Origin: an uncultured Candidatus Saccharibacteria bacterium
Lineage (GTDB): Bacteria > Patescibacteria > Saccharimonadia > Saccharimonadales > CAMLKC01
Direction of reading: 5' to 3'
DNA: 31,670 nucleotides
Assembly: GCA_946479025.1 (NCBI GenBank)
Contig: CAMLDM010000009.1
Coordinates: 1-31,670, forward strand
Shown here: in pieces, positions 1-6,841 of the stretch
How positions within the stretch are numbered: position 1 is the first letter of the stretch
How the letters are laid out: every line of letters starts with the position of its first letter
Position numbers and translations under genes: made by a program
Notes under the pieces: model-generated
Database searches by the model: none
Told to the model about the DNA's origin: nothing
What the model saw: only the letters and a program-made list of their open reading frames with translations

Positions 1-345
1 TTTTTTCATTTTTTGCTTCAACACGAGACCGGTTTTTTGTACTTCGCGCGGGGATACGTCGAAGCCGTACGCGCTGATGCCAAGCGTGATTTTGCCGTCG
101 AATCCGGCCCAGGCCTGGCTGTACGCCTGCACGATTTTCATGCTGGCGCGGCGCCAGTCGCCGTGGGGAAGTTCGGTCACGACACGGCCGGCCTTTTGGG
201 TGCCGCCAAGGCGCTCGATTGAAAAATCATCTGTCTCAACAAGCGTGCTTTGGTCAGAGAACCATCTAGTTTGCTCGCTGCCGTACAATTTTTCAAGCTC
301 CGCCATGCCAAGTGCGGGCTGCCGTCCTAATATCGCAATATACAT
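1..345 (-). CDS. TRM11-like RNA methyltransferase, N-terminal part (runs off window)
   Basis: The first 115 codons are read on the minus strand from ATG at 345-343 and stay open to the window edge, so the protein is truncated here. It starts MYIAILGRQPALGMAELEKL and later contains FGDWRR-like and GISAYGFDVSP segments. These resemble the N-terminal half of TRM11/UPF0020-type tRNA guanosine methyltransferases seen in CPR genomes; the catalytic SAM and NPPY motifs would lie outside the window, so the family call rests on N-terminal resemblance only. The start is favoured because a -10 box lies 7 nt upstream, which would give a leaderless mRNA. The gene diverges from the UPF0104 gene at 369 across only 23 bp. 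Two plus-strand frames in this region are shadows. Confidence 0.6.
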   Translation of the reverse strand, partial: MYIAILGRQPALGMAELEKLYGSEQTRWFSDQSTLVETDDFSIERLGGTQKAGRVVTELPHGDWRRASMKIVQAYSQAWAGFDGKITLGISAYGFDVSPREVQKTGLVLKQKMKK

Positions 346-351
346 ATCTTT

Positions 352-363
352 TAGTATATACTA
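352..363. promoter_or_regulatory. Palindromic bidirectional promoter
   Basis: TAGTATATACTA is a perfect 12-bp palindrome that holds a TATACT -10 box on each strand (plus 357-362; minus 358-353). The plus box is 6 nt from the ATG at 369 and the minus box is 7 nt from the ATG at 345, so the expected transcription starts fall on or next to both start codons. No -35 box is apparent on either side. Confidence 0.7.
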
Positions 364-368
364 GATAC

Positions 369-1397
369 ATGTCTTTTAGAGCCTGGTTAAGTGTTGTAAC
401 GCTTGTTTTGATTGCGGTGATCGTGTTTTTCTCGCGCCACGAGCTGATGCGGGCGTGGCATTTGCTGGAGAGCGTGAATATTTGGATTTTGCTGCTGATT
501 ATTCCGGGGCAGTTGCTGGTGTATTATGTGGGCGGCGAGATGATGTTTTCGTATCTCCGGGCTAAAAAATCCATTGATAAAGTGTCAAGTTTTAGCCTCG
601 TAAGAATGGCGCTTGAAATGAACTTCGTGAATCACATTTTGCCAAGCGGAGGAGTTAGCGGCATCTCGTACATGACATGGCGGCTGGGGCGGTACGGTGT
701 TGGCTCTGGCCGGGCAACGATGGCGCAGGTGGTGCGCTACGCCATGGGTTTCGTTTCGTTTATTGCGCTGCTGGCGGTGGCAGTGCTACTGGTGACGATC
801 GACGGCAATATTAACCGCTGGATTATTTTCATGAGTTCTATTTTGGTAACGGGCATGATGGGCGCTATTTTTGCGGCCGTCTACCTGGTGGGAAGTTTGA
901 AGCGGATCCACATGTTCTCGGTGTGGTTGGCAGATATCGTAAATAAGGCGGTTCGGAGGGCGACATTTGGCCGTCGCAAAACCATGCTGGAAAGCAGCCG
1001 CGTGGAAACGTTTTTTGAGGAGATGCACGTGGATTATGTCGCGCTGCGGCACGACAAGCGCATTTTGCTAAGGCCATTTTTATGGGGGCTGCTGTTTACG
1101 CTGGCCGACGTTTCGTTGTTTTTGATCACGTTCTGGGCGCTCGGCCACCCGGTAAACCCGGCACCGATTTTGATTGCATATGGCGTGGCTACGATCGCCG
1201 GCTTCTTTGTAGTGACGCCGGGTGGGGCGGGTGCTTACGAGGCGATTATGGTAGCATTTTTGGCGGTAGCCGGCCTTGAGCAAGGAACGGCGATTGCAGG
1301 TATTGTGCTTACAAGGGTAATTTTGCTGCTGGGAACGATTTGCCTGGGCTACTTGTTTTACCAGCACGCACTGGTGAAATATGGAAAAAAATCCTAG
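369..1397 (+). CDS. UPF0104 / YbhN-family integral membrane protein
   Basis: A 342-aa polytopic membrane protein with about eight hydrophobic segments, the first at residues 5-21. The central motif LPSGGVSGISYM and the late FVVTPGGAGAYEA motif are typical of the UPF0104 / lysylphosphatidylglycerol-synthase-like transmembrane family (YbhN, AglD). That family sits in the cytoplasmic membrane and is linked to lipid or polyprenol-sugar flipping; the substrate cannot be told here. No C-terminal LPG-synthase catalytic domain is present. The start at ATG 369 is chosen over an upstream in-frame ATG at 312 because the -10 box lies at 357-362 and 312 falls inside the divergent gene. It overlaps xseA by 17 nt. 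Confidence 0.8.
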   Translation: MSFRAWLSVVTLVLIAVIVFFSRHELMRAWHLLESVNIWILLLIIPGQLLVYYVGGEMMFSYLRAKKSIDKVSSFSLVRMALEMNFVNHILPSGGVSGISYMTWRLGRYGVGSGRATMAQVVRYAMGFVSFIALLAVAVLLVTIDGNINRWIIFMSSILVTGMMGAIFAAVYLVGSLKRIHMFSVWLADIVNKAVRRATFGRRKTMLESSRVETFFEEMHVDYVALRHDKRILLRPFLWGLLFTLADVSLFLITFWALGHPVNPAPILIAYGVATIAGFFVVTPGGAGAYEAIMVAFLAVAGLEQGTAIAGIVLTRVILLLGTICLGYLFYQHALVKYGKKS

Positions 1398-2481
1398 TTT
1401 GCGGCTTGGTGTCGGCGATTTTATCGCGCTTACCAACCAGACCTTGGAGTATGCTTACCAGAGCGTCGAGATTGAGGGCGAAGTTGCCAGCTTCAAGGTA
1501 AATCAGGGCAAATTTGTCTTTTTTGACCTTAAGGACGAGGGCGGCAGCGTCGGTTGTTTCATGACGGTCTGGCAGTTGCGCGTGCCGATCGAGGACGGCA
1601 TGAAAGTGATCGTGACGGCGACGCCGAAGCTAACGCAGTGGGGAAAGTTCAGCCTGACGGTGCGCGCTATCCGGCCGAGCGGCGAGGGAAGCCTGAAGAA
1701 AAGTTTCGAATTGCTGCGAGCCAAGCTTGATAAAGAAGGGCTGTTTTCACCGGAACGGAAGCGTGCCTTGCCGGAAATTCCGGGCCGCGTAGCGGTAATT
1801 AGTAGCACGCAAGCGGCGGGCTATGCGGACTTCATTAAGATTGTGAACGACCGCTGGGGCGGGCTGAAAATCGATGTGGCGCATGTGCAAGTGCAGGGCG
1901 CGGATGCGCCGGATCAAATGATTGGCGCGCTGAAATACTTCAATTCACGCGAGGAATTGCCGGAAGTGATCGTGCTGATTCGCGGCGGCGGCAGCGCAGA
2001 TGACCTTGCGGCATTTAACGACGAGCTTCTGGTACGTGAAATCGCGGCGTCGCGCGTGCCAACGCTGGTGGGCGTGGGGCATGAGGTTGACATAAGCCTG
2101 GCCGACATGGCGGCGGACGTGCGCGCAGCAACGCCAAGCAACGCGGCGCAGATTCTCGTGCCGGACCGCGGCGAGATTATCCGCGGCGTTCAGGCGCAAG
2201 TTCGGTCGCTTTTGCCGCGCACCGAGCAGGCGATTGATCGTCATCGCGAGGAAGTTGCCCGGCAGTTTGAGCGTGTGGTATTTGCGCTAGACAGACGACA
2301 CGAAGCGCATGCGGACCGGCTGCTCAGTTTGCAGAGGATTCTCGCTGAGCTTAATCCGCAAAAAGTGCTGGAGCGCGGCTACGCGCTGGTGCGCGGAAAA
2401 ATTGGGACCGGGCAGGAAATTGAGATCGAGAAAAGCGATATACTAATAACGGCGGAGGTACGAAATGTCACAAAAAAATAA
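1381..2481 (+). CDS. xseA: Exodeoxyribonuclease VII large subunit
   Basis: A 366-aa protein, shorter than the roughly 450 aa of E. coli XseA, with the loss at the C-terminal coiled-coil region. Residues about 10-100 form the OB-fold (VEIEGEVASFKVNQGKFVFFD is family-like). The catalytic core shows GLFSPERKRALPEIP, VAVISSTQAAGYADF, the glycine-rich RGGGSADDLAAFNDE and GVGHEVDISLADMAADVRA with TPSNAA, all hallmark XseA motifs. With XseB it forms the processive single-strand exonuclease that yields short oligonucleotides. It starts inside the end of the UPF0104 gene and overlaps xseB by 17 nt, so the three genes are probably translationally coupled. Confidence 0.95.
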   Translation: MEKNPSLRLGVGDFIALTNQTLEYAYQSVEIEGEVASFKVNQGKFVFFDLKDEGGSVGCFMTVWQLRVPIEDGMKVIVTATPKLTQWGKFSLTVRAIRPSGEGSLKKSFELLRAKLDKEGLFSPERKRALPEIPGRVAVISSTQAAGYADFIKIVNDRWGGLKIDVAHVQVQGADAPDQMIGALKYFNSREELPEVIVLIRGGGSADDLAAFNDELLVREIAASRVPTLVGVGHEVDISLADMAADVRAATPSNAAQILVPDRGEIIRGVQAQVRSLLPRTEQAIDRHREEVARQFERVVFALDRRHEAHADRLLSLQRILAELNPQKVLERGYALVRGKIGTGQEIEIEKSDILITAEVRNVTKK

Positions 2482-2671
2482 TCAGAGCGTAAGTGAAAAA
2501 ACAGCAAAGCTCAGCGAGCTCGTGGCGTGGTTTGACGGCGACGATTTTGAACTGGAGAAAGCGCTCGATAAATTTAAAGAGGCAGAGAAACTTGCGGAAG
2601 AAATCGAACACGATCTTTTGGCGCTGAAAAATGACATCGAGGTTATAAAAGCTAAATTCAGCGAGAAATAA
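2465..2671 (+). CDS. xseB: Exodeoxyribonuclease VII small subunit
   Basis: A 68-aa, almost wholly helical protein of the usual XseB size, with the pattern SELVAWFDGDDFELEKALDKF followed by an acidic amphipathic helix. It is the helical partner that wraps the XseA coiled coil in exonuclease VII. GGAGG at 2454-2458 with a 6-nt spacer marks ATG 2465, inside the end of xseA. Internal operon genes in this window use Shine-Dalgarno sites, unlike the first genes of transcripts. Confidence 0.92.
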   Translation: MSQKNNQSVSEKTAKLSELVAWFDGDDFELEKALDKFKEAEKLAEEIEHDLLALKNDIEVIKAKFSEK

Positions 2672-2674
2672 CAG

Positions 2675-3199
2675 GTGATCGCGATAGTATTCTGGGTATT
2701 TGCAGCGATAGTGTTGCTATTCGGTTTCGTGGTGTTTCGTGGGGCGCCATATGTGCCCAGCCACAGGCGTGACGTGGCGCTTGCGTTCGACGAATTGTAT
2801 AAAATAACCGACAAAGACGTGGTGGTTGATTTCGGCTCGGGCGACGGTATTATTTTGCGTCTCGCGGCGGCGCGCGGAGCTCGCGCGGTTGGCTATGAGC
2901 TTAATCCTGCCTTAGTGGCGATTTCGCGCTTTTTATCGAACGGGAACAAGAAAATAAAAGTGCATCTTGGCGATTTTTGGTTTTCGCCGCTCCCGAACGA
3001 CACGACGCTTGTGTACGGTTTCATGGTTGAGCGCGACATTGAGAAAATGGCTAAAAAAATGCAGTTTGAAGCCGACCGGCTAGAGCGGCCACTGTATTTC
3101 ATGAGTTATGGTTCTGCGATAAAAAGCCGTCCCAAATTACGCGAGCTCGGCGCGCATCATCTCTATCGCTTTGATCCTTTACAACAGAAACAAGCGTAA
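2675..3199 (+). CDS. Membrane-anchored class I SAM-dependent methyltransferase, FAM173/ATPSC-KMT-like
   Basis: A 174-aa protein that begins at GTG 2675, three nt after the xseB stop. Residues 2-23 are one hydrophobic helix that should anchor the protein to the membrane. A Rossmann SAM-binding motif I follows (VVVDFGSGDGIILRLAA), then a motif II acidic residue in AVGYELNPALVAISR. The layout of N-terminal anchor, DFGSGDG and YELNP resembles the FAM173 / ATP-synthase c-subunit lysine methyltransferase group. Methylation of a membrane protein lysine is therefore an inference from family resemblance; the substrate is not shown by the sequence. Confidence 0.75.
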   Translation: MIAIVFWVFAAIVLLFGFVVFRGAPYVPSHRRDVALAFDELYKITDKDVVVDFGSGDGIILRLAAARGARAVGYELNPALVAISRFLSNGNKKIKVHLGDFWFSPLPNDTTLVYGFMVERDIEKMAKKMQFEADRLERPLYFMSYGSAIKSRPKLRELGAHHLYRFDPLQQKQA

Positions 3200-3200
3200 G

Positions 3201-3206
3201 TATAAT
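3201..3206 (+). promoter_or_regulatory. -10 box TATAAT, leaderless promoter of the 3213 gene
   Basis: A perfect TATAAT begins 2 nt after the methyltransferase stop codon and ends 6 nt before ATG 3213. The predicted transcription start is the A of the start codon. No Shine-Dalgarno site is present. Confidence 0.7.
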
Positions 3207-3212
3207 AACGCC

Positions 3213-3872
3213 ATGACTATGTATCGACATAAACACGAACAAGGCGGGGTGAGCGGCTCGATGATTGCGATTATCGGCTTGGGCGTCCTGGTGCTCATTA
3301 CGGGGTCGGCCGCAATTTGGGCATACATGAGCTATACGGAGCAAAAGACCGACGTGGACGGAAGGATCAATCTGGCCGTTGCCGAGGGGCAGAAAAAGCA
3401 GGCCGATGACGACGAAGCGAAGTTTGCCGAGCGCGAAAAAGAGCCGCTTCGCCAGTTTGTAGGGCCGGATGACTACGGACGGCTTACGTTTAACTATCCG
3501 AAAACCTGGAGCGCATTCGTTGCCGACGATGGTACGAGGAGCACCTCATACGAGGCCTATCTCAATCCGATCGTTGTTCCGCCGATTGCTCCGACGCAAC
3601 AGTTCAGCCTGCGCGTTCTGATCGAGCAGAAAGATTATGACCAGGTTGTTAAGTCGTACGCGGCCCGTGTGAAAAAGGGTGACCTGCGTGGAAGTGCCAC
3701 TAGCGCCAACGGTAACAATGGCACGCGTTTCGACGGTAACTTCAGTAAAGACATTCGCGGTTCGGCGGTTATCTACAAAATCCGCGACAAAACAGTGACG
3801 ATCCAAACCGACGCCGACACGTTTAAACCCGACTTTGAAAATCTGATCAAAACGATCAATTTCAACCAGTAG
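3213..3872 (+). CDS. Single-pass membrane protein with extracytoplasmic domain, unknown function
   Basis: A 219-aa protein. Residues about 1-12 are a short polar head, 16-38 a transmembrane helix (MIAIIGLGVLVLITGSAAIW), 40-75 a charged linker rich in Lys, Asp and Glu, and the rest a soluble domain with LTFNYPKTWSAFVADDG, which recalls the PsbP/lipoprotein-like fold common in predicted secreted proteins. The domain is expected outside the membrane. An upstream in-frame ATG at 3171 lies inside the previous gene and upstream of the promoter, so ATG 3213 is preferred. I do not recognise a specific family. Confidence 0.7.
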   Translation: MTMYRHKHEQGGVSGSMIAIIGLGVLVLITGSAAIWAYMSYTEQKTDVDGRINLAVAEGQKKQADDDEAKFAEREKEPLRQFVGPDDYGRLTFNYPKTWSAFVADDGTRSTSYEAYLNPIVVPPIAPTQQFSLRVLIEQKDYDQVVKSYAARVKKGDLRGSATSANGNNGTRFDGNFSKDIRGSAVIYKIRDKTVTIQTDADTFKPDFENLIKTINFNQ

Positions 3873-3887
3873 AACCCGCGCCCGTGC

Positions 3888-3893
3888 TACACT
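3888..3893 (+). promoter_or_regulatory. Extended -10 (TGC-TACACT) of the kinase-regulator-recO operon
   Basis: TACACT preceded by TGC lies 9 nt upstream of ATG 3903, and no -35 or Shine-Dalgarno site is visible. The transcript should start within 2-3 nt of the start codon. Confidence 0.55.
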
Positions 3894-3902
3894 AGAAGTA
3901 GT

Positions 3903-4637
3903 ATGAAGGGGAGCGAGGGACAACTGACACAAGATAGGTTGCTTTCGGGCGACCTATCTTTCGTGGTGACGGCCGCACATGAGTTAAAAGCGCCCTTGAG
4001 CCTGGTTCGGCAACTGTCGCTTGCTCTCGAGAGCGGCGATGTTAGTGCAACCGATAGAGACCGTATGCTTCGGCAGATTGTGCTTACGAGCGAACGGGCG
4101 CTGCGCCTTACGACTGACCTGTCGCGCTCCTCAAGGTTGCAGGACAGCTTGTTTGAGCTGGAGCCGCTCAACCCGCTGCAAATATGCGAAGAGGTTGCTC
4201 ACGAGCTTTCACCGCTCTATAAGGCGCGCGGCCGTGAAATCCGCGTTCCGTCCCGTCGCGGTTCACTTTTGGCTGTGGCGAACCGCGATCTTTTGCGCCG
4301 GGTAGTGTTGAATTTTGGCGATAACGCGTTGCATTATGCTGAATCGGACGCGCCAGTAGAACTCCGTGCCGGATCATTTGCCGGCGGCGACAAAATCCGC
4401 ATTGGCGTACGTGATTTTGGCCCTGCAGTGCCAGTGGACATGTGGCAGCGGCTGCAGGCGCAGCTTGGCTCGGGCATGCAGGCGCTTCATGCTCGTCCTG
4501 GCAGCAGCGGGCTAGGGCTATACGTTGCGGGTCGGTTTGCCGACGCTATGCAGGGGAAAATCGGCGCGATTCGTCACCGCGACGGTGCCACGTTCTACGT
4601 TGATTTAACCGCTTCAACGCAATTGAGTTTATTATGA
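3903..4637 (+). CDS. Soluble sensor histidine kinase without sensor domain
   Basis: A 244-aa protein that is almost only the kinase core. The H-box is AAHELKAPLSLV with phospho-acceptor His26; the N-box is LLRRVVLNFGDNALHYAE; the G1 box reads VRDFGPAV, where the usual DxGxG third position is Ala; the G2 box is SGLGLYVAGRFAD. There is no signal peptide, membrane helix, PAS, GAF or HAMP region, so the signal must come from a partner protein or from within the cell. Its stop overlaps the start of the response regulator (ATGA at 4634), which points to a cognate pair. Confidence 0.88.
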   Translation: MKGSEGQLTQDRLLSGDLSFVVTAAHELKAPLSLVRQLSLALESGDVSATDRDRMLRQIVLTSERALRLTTDLSRSSRLQDSLFELEPLNPLQICEEVAHELSPLYKARGREIRVPSRRGSLLAVANRDLLRRVVLNFGDNALHYAESDAPVELRAGSFAGGDKIRIGVRDFGPAVPVDMWQRLQAQLGSGMQALHARPGSSGLGLYVAGRFADAMQGKIGAIRHRDGATFYVDLTASTQLSLL

Positions 4638-5008
4638 CGAAACAGCCGCATGTCCTTATCGTAGAAGACGACGAGTGGCTGGCCGAACAGCATGTGCGGA
4701 CGCTCGCTGCCGCGGGCATTCGCGCGGAAGCGGTGGCTCACGCGCTCGCCGCGATCGACTCGATCGACCAGGCACTGCCAGACGTGCTCGTGCTGGATGT
4801 GCTGCTAGTGGGACCGAACGCCTTCACGCTGCTGCATGAGCTGCAGTCTCACGCCGACCTTGCGAGTATTCCGGTGATTTTATGCACGAACAGCGCCGAC
4901 CAGCTGGCGGAAGAAGACGTGGAGGCGTACGGCGTTGTGCGGATTCTTGATAAGGCGGCGATGCTGCCTGAAGATCTGGTGACTGCCGTTAAAAAGGCGC
5001 TGCCATGA
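4634..5008 (+). CDS. Single-domain response regulator (receiver only)
   Basis: A 124-aa CheY-like receiver with no output domain. The acidic pocket is Glu11-Asp12-Asp13, the phospho-acceptor is Asp55 in VLVLDVLL, the conserved Thr lies in ILCTNSAD, and the conserved Lys in ILDKAAM. It must act by protein contact or as a phosphate relay because nothing DNA-binding follows. It overlaps the kinase by 4 nt and recO by 4 nt, so all three should be made from one mRNA. Confidence 0.9.
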   Translation: MTKQPHVLIVEDDEWLAEQHVRTLAAAGIRAEAVAHALAAIDSIDQALPDVLVLDVLLVGPNAFTLLHELQSHADLASIPVILCTNSADQLAEEDVEAYGVVRILDKAAMLPEDLVTAVKKALP

Positions 5009-5679
5009 GTACTGTTCGGACGCGGGCGATTGTGCTTCGGCGGACGAATTATGGCGAGGCCGACCGGATTTTGCAGCTTCTTACCCCTGAAGGGAAGCGG
5101 GGTGTCATGGCGCGCGGTGTGCGGCGGGAAAAAAGCAAGCTGGCCGGCGGCATTGAGCTTTTTGCGGTCTGTGACGTGGTGATAAGTTCGGGCAAAGGCG
5201 AGCTTGGCATTTTGACTTCGGCACGGCTTGTGCAATTTTACCGGCATATTATGGAAGATTACGATACGATGCAGTTCGCGTATGAAGTAGTGAAGCAGGT
5301 GGGCCGCGCGAGCGAAATGATGGATGAACCGGAATGGTACGATGTGCTGAGCGAGGTGCTAATGGCGCTTGATTCGCCCGGCATACCGCGCCAACTCGTG
5401 CAGACATGGTTTTATCTGCGTTATGCGGCGCTGCTTGGCCATGAGCTAAGCCTGGTAAATGATGTGAACGGGCAAAAATTACAGCCGGATGAGCGCTATT
5501 CATACGACGTGGGTGAAAAGGGGCTGCGCCAGACGCCAAACGGCGAACTCACGGGCGATCATATAAAATTTTTACGGTTAGTGAGCGCTAAATCTTTGAA
5601 GGTTTTGGCGCAAATCGGCGGAATCGAGAAAATATTGCCGGATTGCTGGCAGGTTTCGCGCCAACATGCAGCTATTTAA
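5005..5679 (+). CDS. recO: DNA repair protein RecO
   Basis: A 224-aa protein with the RecO N-terminal OB-fold: RTRAIVLRRTNYGEADRILQ, then GVMARGVRREKSKLAGGIELF, and a helical C-terminal domain. RecO anneals strands and loads RecA with RecR in gap repair. The usual C-terminal four-cysteine zinc site is missing; only two isolated cysteines remain (AVCDV and PDCW). The start ATG 5005 overlaps the response regulator stop. The link to a two-component pair is unusual. It converges on the 56-aa minus-strand gene. Confidence 0.88.
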   Translation: MSTVRTRAIVLRRTNYGEADRILQLLTPEGKRGVMARGVRREKSKLAGGIELFAVCDVVISSGKGELGILTSARLVQFYRHIMEDYDTMQFAYEVVKQVGRASEMMDEPEWYDVLSEVLMALDSPGIPRQLVQTWFYLRYAALLGHELSLVNDVNGQKLQPDERYSYDVGEKGLRQTPNGELTGDHIKFLRLVSAKSLKVLAQIGGIEKILPDCWQVSRQHAAI

Positions 5680-5721
5680 GTATTCCAAAATACGCTTATA
5701 AAAGTGGACTTTGAAATACCC

Positions 5722-5759
5722 TCGAGGCGACCAGGAGCGGGGCTCGCCGGTCGCCTCGA
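5722..5759. terminator. Perfect 11-bp hairpin between recO and the 56-aa gene
   Basis: TCGAGGCGACC (5722-5732) pairs perfectly with GGTCGCCTCGA (5749-5759), and the loop can form an inner GAGC/GCTC stem. It lies between convergent genes and could end both transcripts. The U-tract is weak on either strand, so the terminator call is tentative. Confidence 0.55.
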
Positions 5760-5764
5760 TTCCG

Positions 5765-5935
5765 TCACAGAACCTCGTCGCTGCTCTCGCCCCAGTCGGG
5801 CTGGGTGGTGAGCTGCGTCTTGGATCGCAGATCGGATCGGCCCGGAGCCTGCTTCTTCCGCTTGGCCTGCAGGCGCTCCAGGAGGGGCGCGATGAGCCGG
5901 TCGTAGAGGAAGGTGAGGGCGGTGAAACCGTTCAC
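5765..5935 (-). CDS. 56-aa conserved-looking small protein, unknown function
   Basis: A short reading frame of 56 codons from GTG 5935 to TGA 5767-5765. The product begins MNGFTALTFLYDRLIAPLLERL, an amphipathic or partly buried helix, followed by a basic KRKK stretch and a polar acidic tail ending SSDEVL. Support for a real gene: AAGGAG with a 5-nt spacer, a TTGACA promoter upstream, C-ended codons (CTC, ACC, TTC, GCC) like the other minus-strand orphans, and a hairpin after the stop. I recognise no family. A possible 8-codon leader peptide (ATG at 5971) ends in the Shine-Dalgarno region. Confidence 0.55.
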   Translation of the reverse strand: MNGFTALTFLYDRLIAPLLERLQAKRKKQAPGRSDLRSKTQLTTQPDWGESSDEVL

Positions 5936-5993
5936 GGACGCTCCTTAAGGAGTGACGGGCGCACGCTTCATTAGTAGCGCGTGCGTTATTGAA

Positions 5994-6021
5994 ACGATAA
6001 CATATGGATAATTTTTGTCAA
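5994..6021 (-). promoter_or_regulatory. -35/-10 promoter of the 56-aa gene
   Basis: On the minus strand a perfect TTGACA (6021-6016) is followed after 16 bp by TATCGT (5999-5994). The expected 5' leader is about 50 nt and ends with the palindrome CTCCTTAAGGAG, which carries the Shine-Dalgarno site at 5941-5946. Confidence 0.6.
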
Positions 6022-6032
6022 CCAAGGGGCCT

Positions 6033-6061
6033 GGCCCGTTCCGTGATGAGACGGACGGGCC
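6033..6061 (-). terminator. Hairpin downstream of the TPR gene
   Basis: GGCCCGT and ACGGGCC arms extended by CCGT/ACGG with one bulged base and a 6-nt loop, 21 nt after the TPR gene's stop. There is no U-tract; the promoter of the 56-aa gene begins a few bases later. It may act as a terminator or as an mRNA 3'-end protector. Confidence 0.5.
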
Positions 6062-6081
6062 GTACGGCATCACTCCCTATT

Positions 6082-6729
6082 CTAGTGGCGAAAAACGCGG
6101 TTGGTCAGTGGCCGGCAGACGAGAAGCAATGCGATCTGCACCTGCCGCTTCCGATTGAGCGCCTTGTCGGCAAGCTGCCAGGCCTGGATGCTGAGCCTGA
6201 AGCGCAGGCGCAGCCCACGCTCGACCTTCAGCCACCATACGATGTTGTTCAGCGCATAAGTGGGGAAGCGCTCGTCATTCGTCGTCTCCATGAGGACGGC
6301 GTGAGCTGCGCGGTAGTCCTCGAGCGCGTCGCCGGTTTCGCCTTCACGGGCGAAGACGCGGCCTCGAAAACCGAGCGAAGCCGCATACTCGACGCGGTCT
6401 CGCGCTTGCAGGAGGAGGGCCAACGACCCTTCGAGCTGCTCGTGCGCCTTACTGTAGTCTTTCTTTGCCAGCGACACCATCGACCAATTCCGAAGAATTG
6501 TCGCGGCCAATACGGTGTCGTCTCCGCAGAGGGAGAGCGCGGACTCGAAGGCTTCGTCTGCCGCACCGAGTTCGCCGAGCATCCGGTGGCAGATGCCCAT
6601 GTGTTGGAGCAGTTTTGCGCCGTCGGATTCGGGGTCTGTGACTACGATGCTCTTGAAAACTTCCAGGGCCTCGCGCGGCCGGCCGGCCTCGAGCAGCTTC
6701 TCGCCGCGGCGAAATGCCACGATGTCCAT
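6082..6729 (-). CDS. Tetratricopeptide-repeat protein
   Basis: A 215-aa helical protein. TPR signatures include GEKLLEAGRPREALEVFKSI, MGICHRMLGELGAADEAFESA, and DYSKAHEQLEGSLALL, about four to five repeats over residues 5-170; the last 40 residues are basic and hydrophobic. TPRs mediate protein contacts, so an adaptor role in the cytoplasm is the safest statement. ATG 6729 has a GAAGAGG-type Shine-Dalgarno 5 nt upstream and a spaced promoter. Codons are strongly C-ended (CTC, GCC, GAC, ATC), unlike neighbouring glyS and recO. The long plus-strand frame across the same DNA (6004-6780) is a shadow. Confidence 0.82.
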   Translation of the reverse strand: MDIVAFRRGEKLLEAGRPREALEVFKSIVVTDPESDGAKLLQHMGICHRMLGELGAADEAFESALSLCGDDTVLAATILRNWSMVSLAKKDYSKAHEQLEGSLALLLQARDRVEYAASLGFRGRVFAREGETGDALEDYRAAHAVLMETTNDERFPTYALNNIVWWLKVERGLRLRFRLSIQAWQLADKALNRKRQVQIALLLVCRPLTNRVFRH

Positions 6730-6768
6730 GTACGCCTCTTCTCACATATCGAAGTGAATGCCATTTAT

Positions 6769-6797
6769 ATAATAAAATGAAAACATAGATATTGCAA
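6769..6797 (-). promoter_or_regulatory. -35/-10 promoter of the TPR gene
   Basis: On the minus strand TTGCAA (6797-6792), a 17-bp spacer and TATTAT (6774-6769). The leader would be about 30 nt. Confidence 0.6.
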
Positions 6798-6826
6798 TAT
6801 AAGTACGAAATCGACTCCGTCTCTGT

Positions 6827-6832
6827 TATAAT
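6827..6832 (+). promoter_or_regulatory. Extended -10 (TGT-TATAAT) of glyS
   Basis: A perfect TATAAT preceded by TGT lies 9 nt before the glyS ATG. No -35 or Shine-Dalgarno site is seen, so the leader is at most a few nt. Confidence 0.65.
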
Positions 6833-6841
6833 CGGAATATT

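Noticed and set aside
6004..6780. 258-codon plus-strand frame opposite the TPR gene
   Set aside because: It is antisense to a clear TPR protein with promoter and ribosome site; its translation has no domain-like pattern, and long shadows are expected opposite GC-rich C-ended codons.
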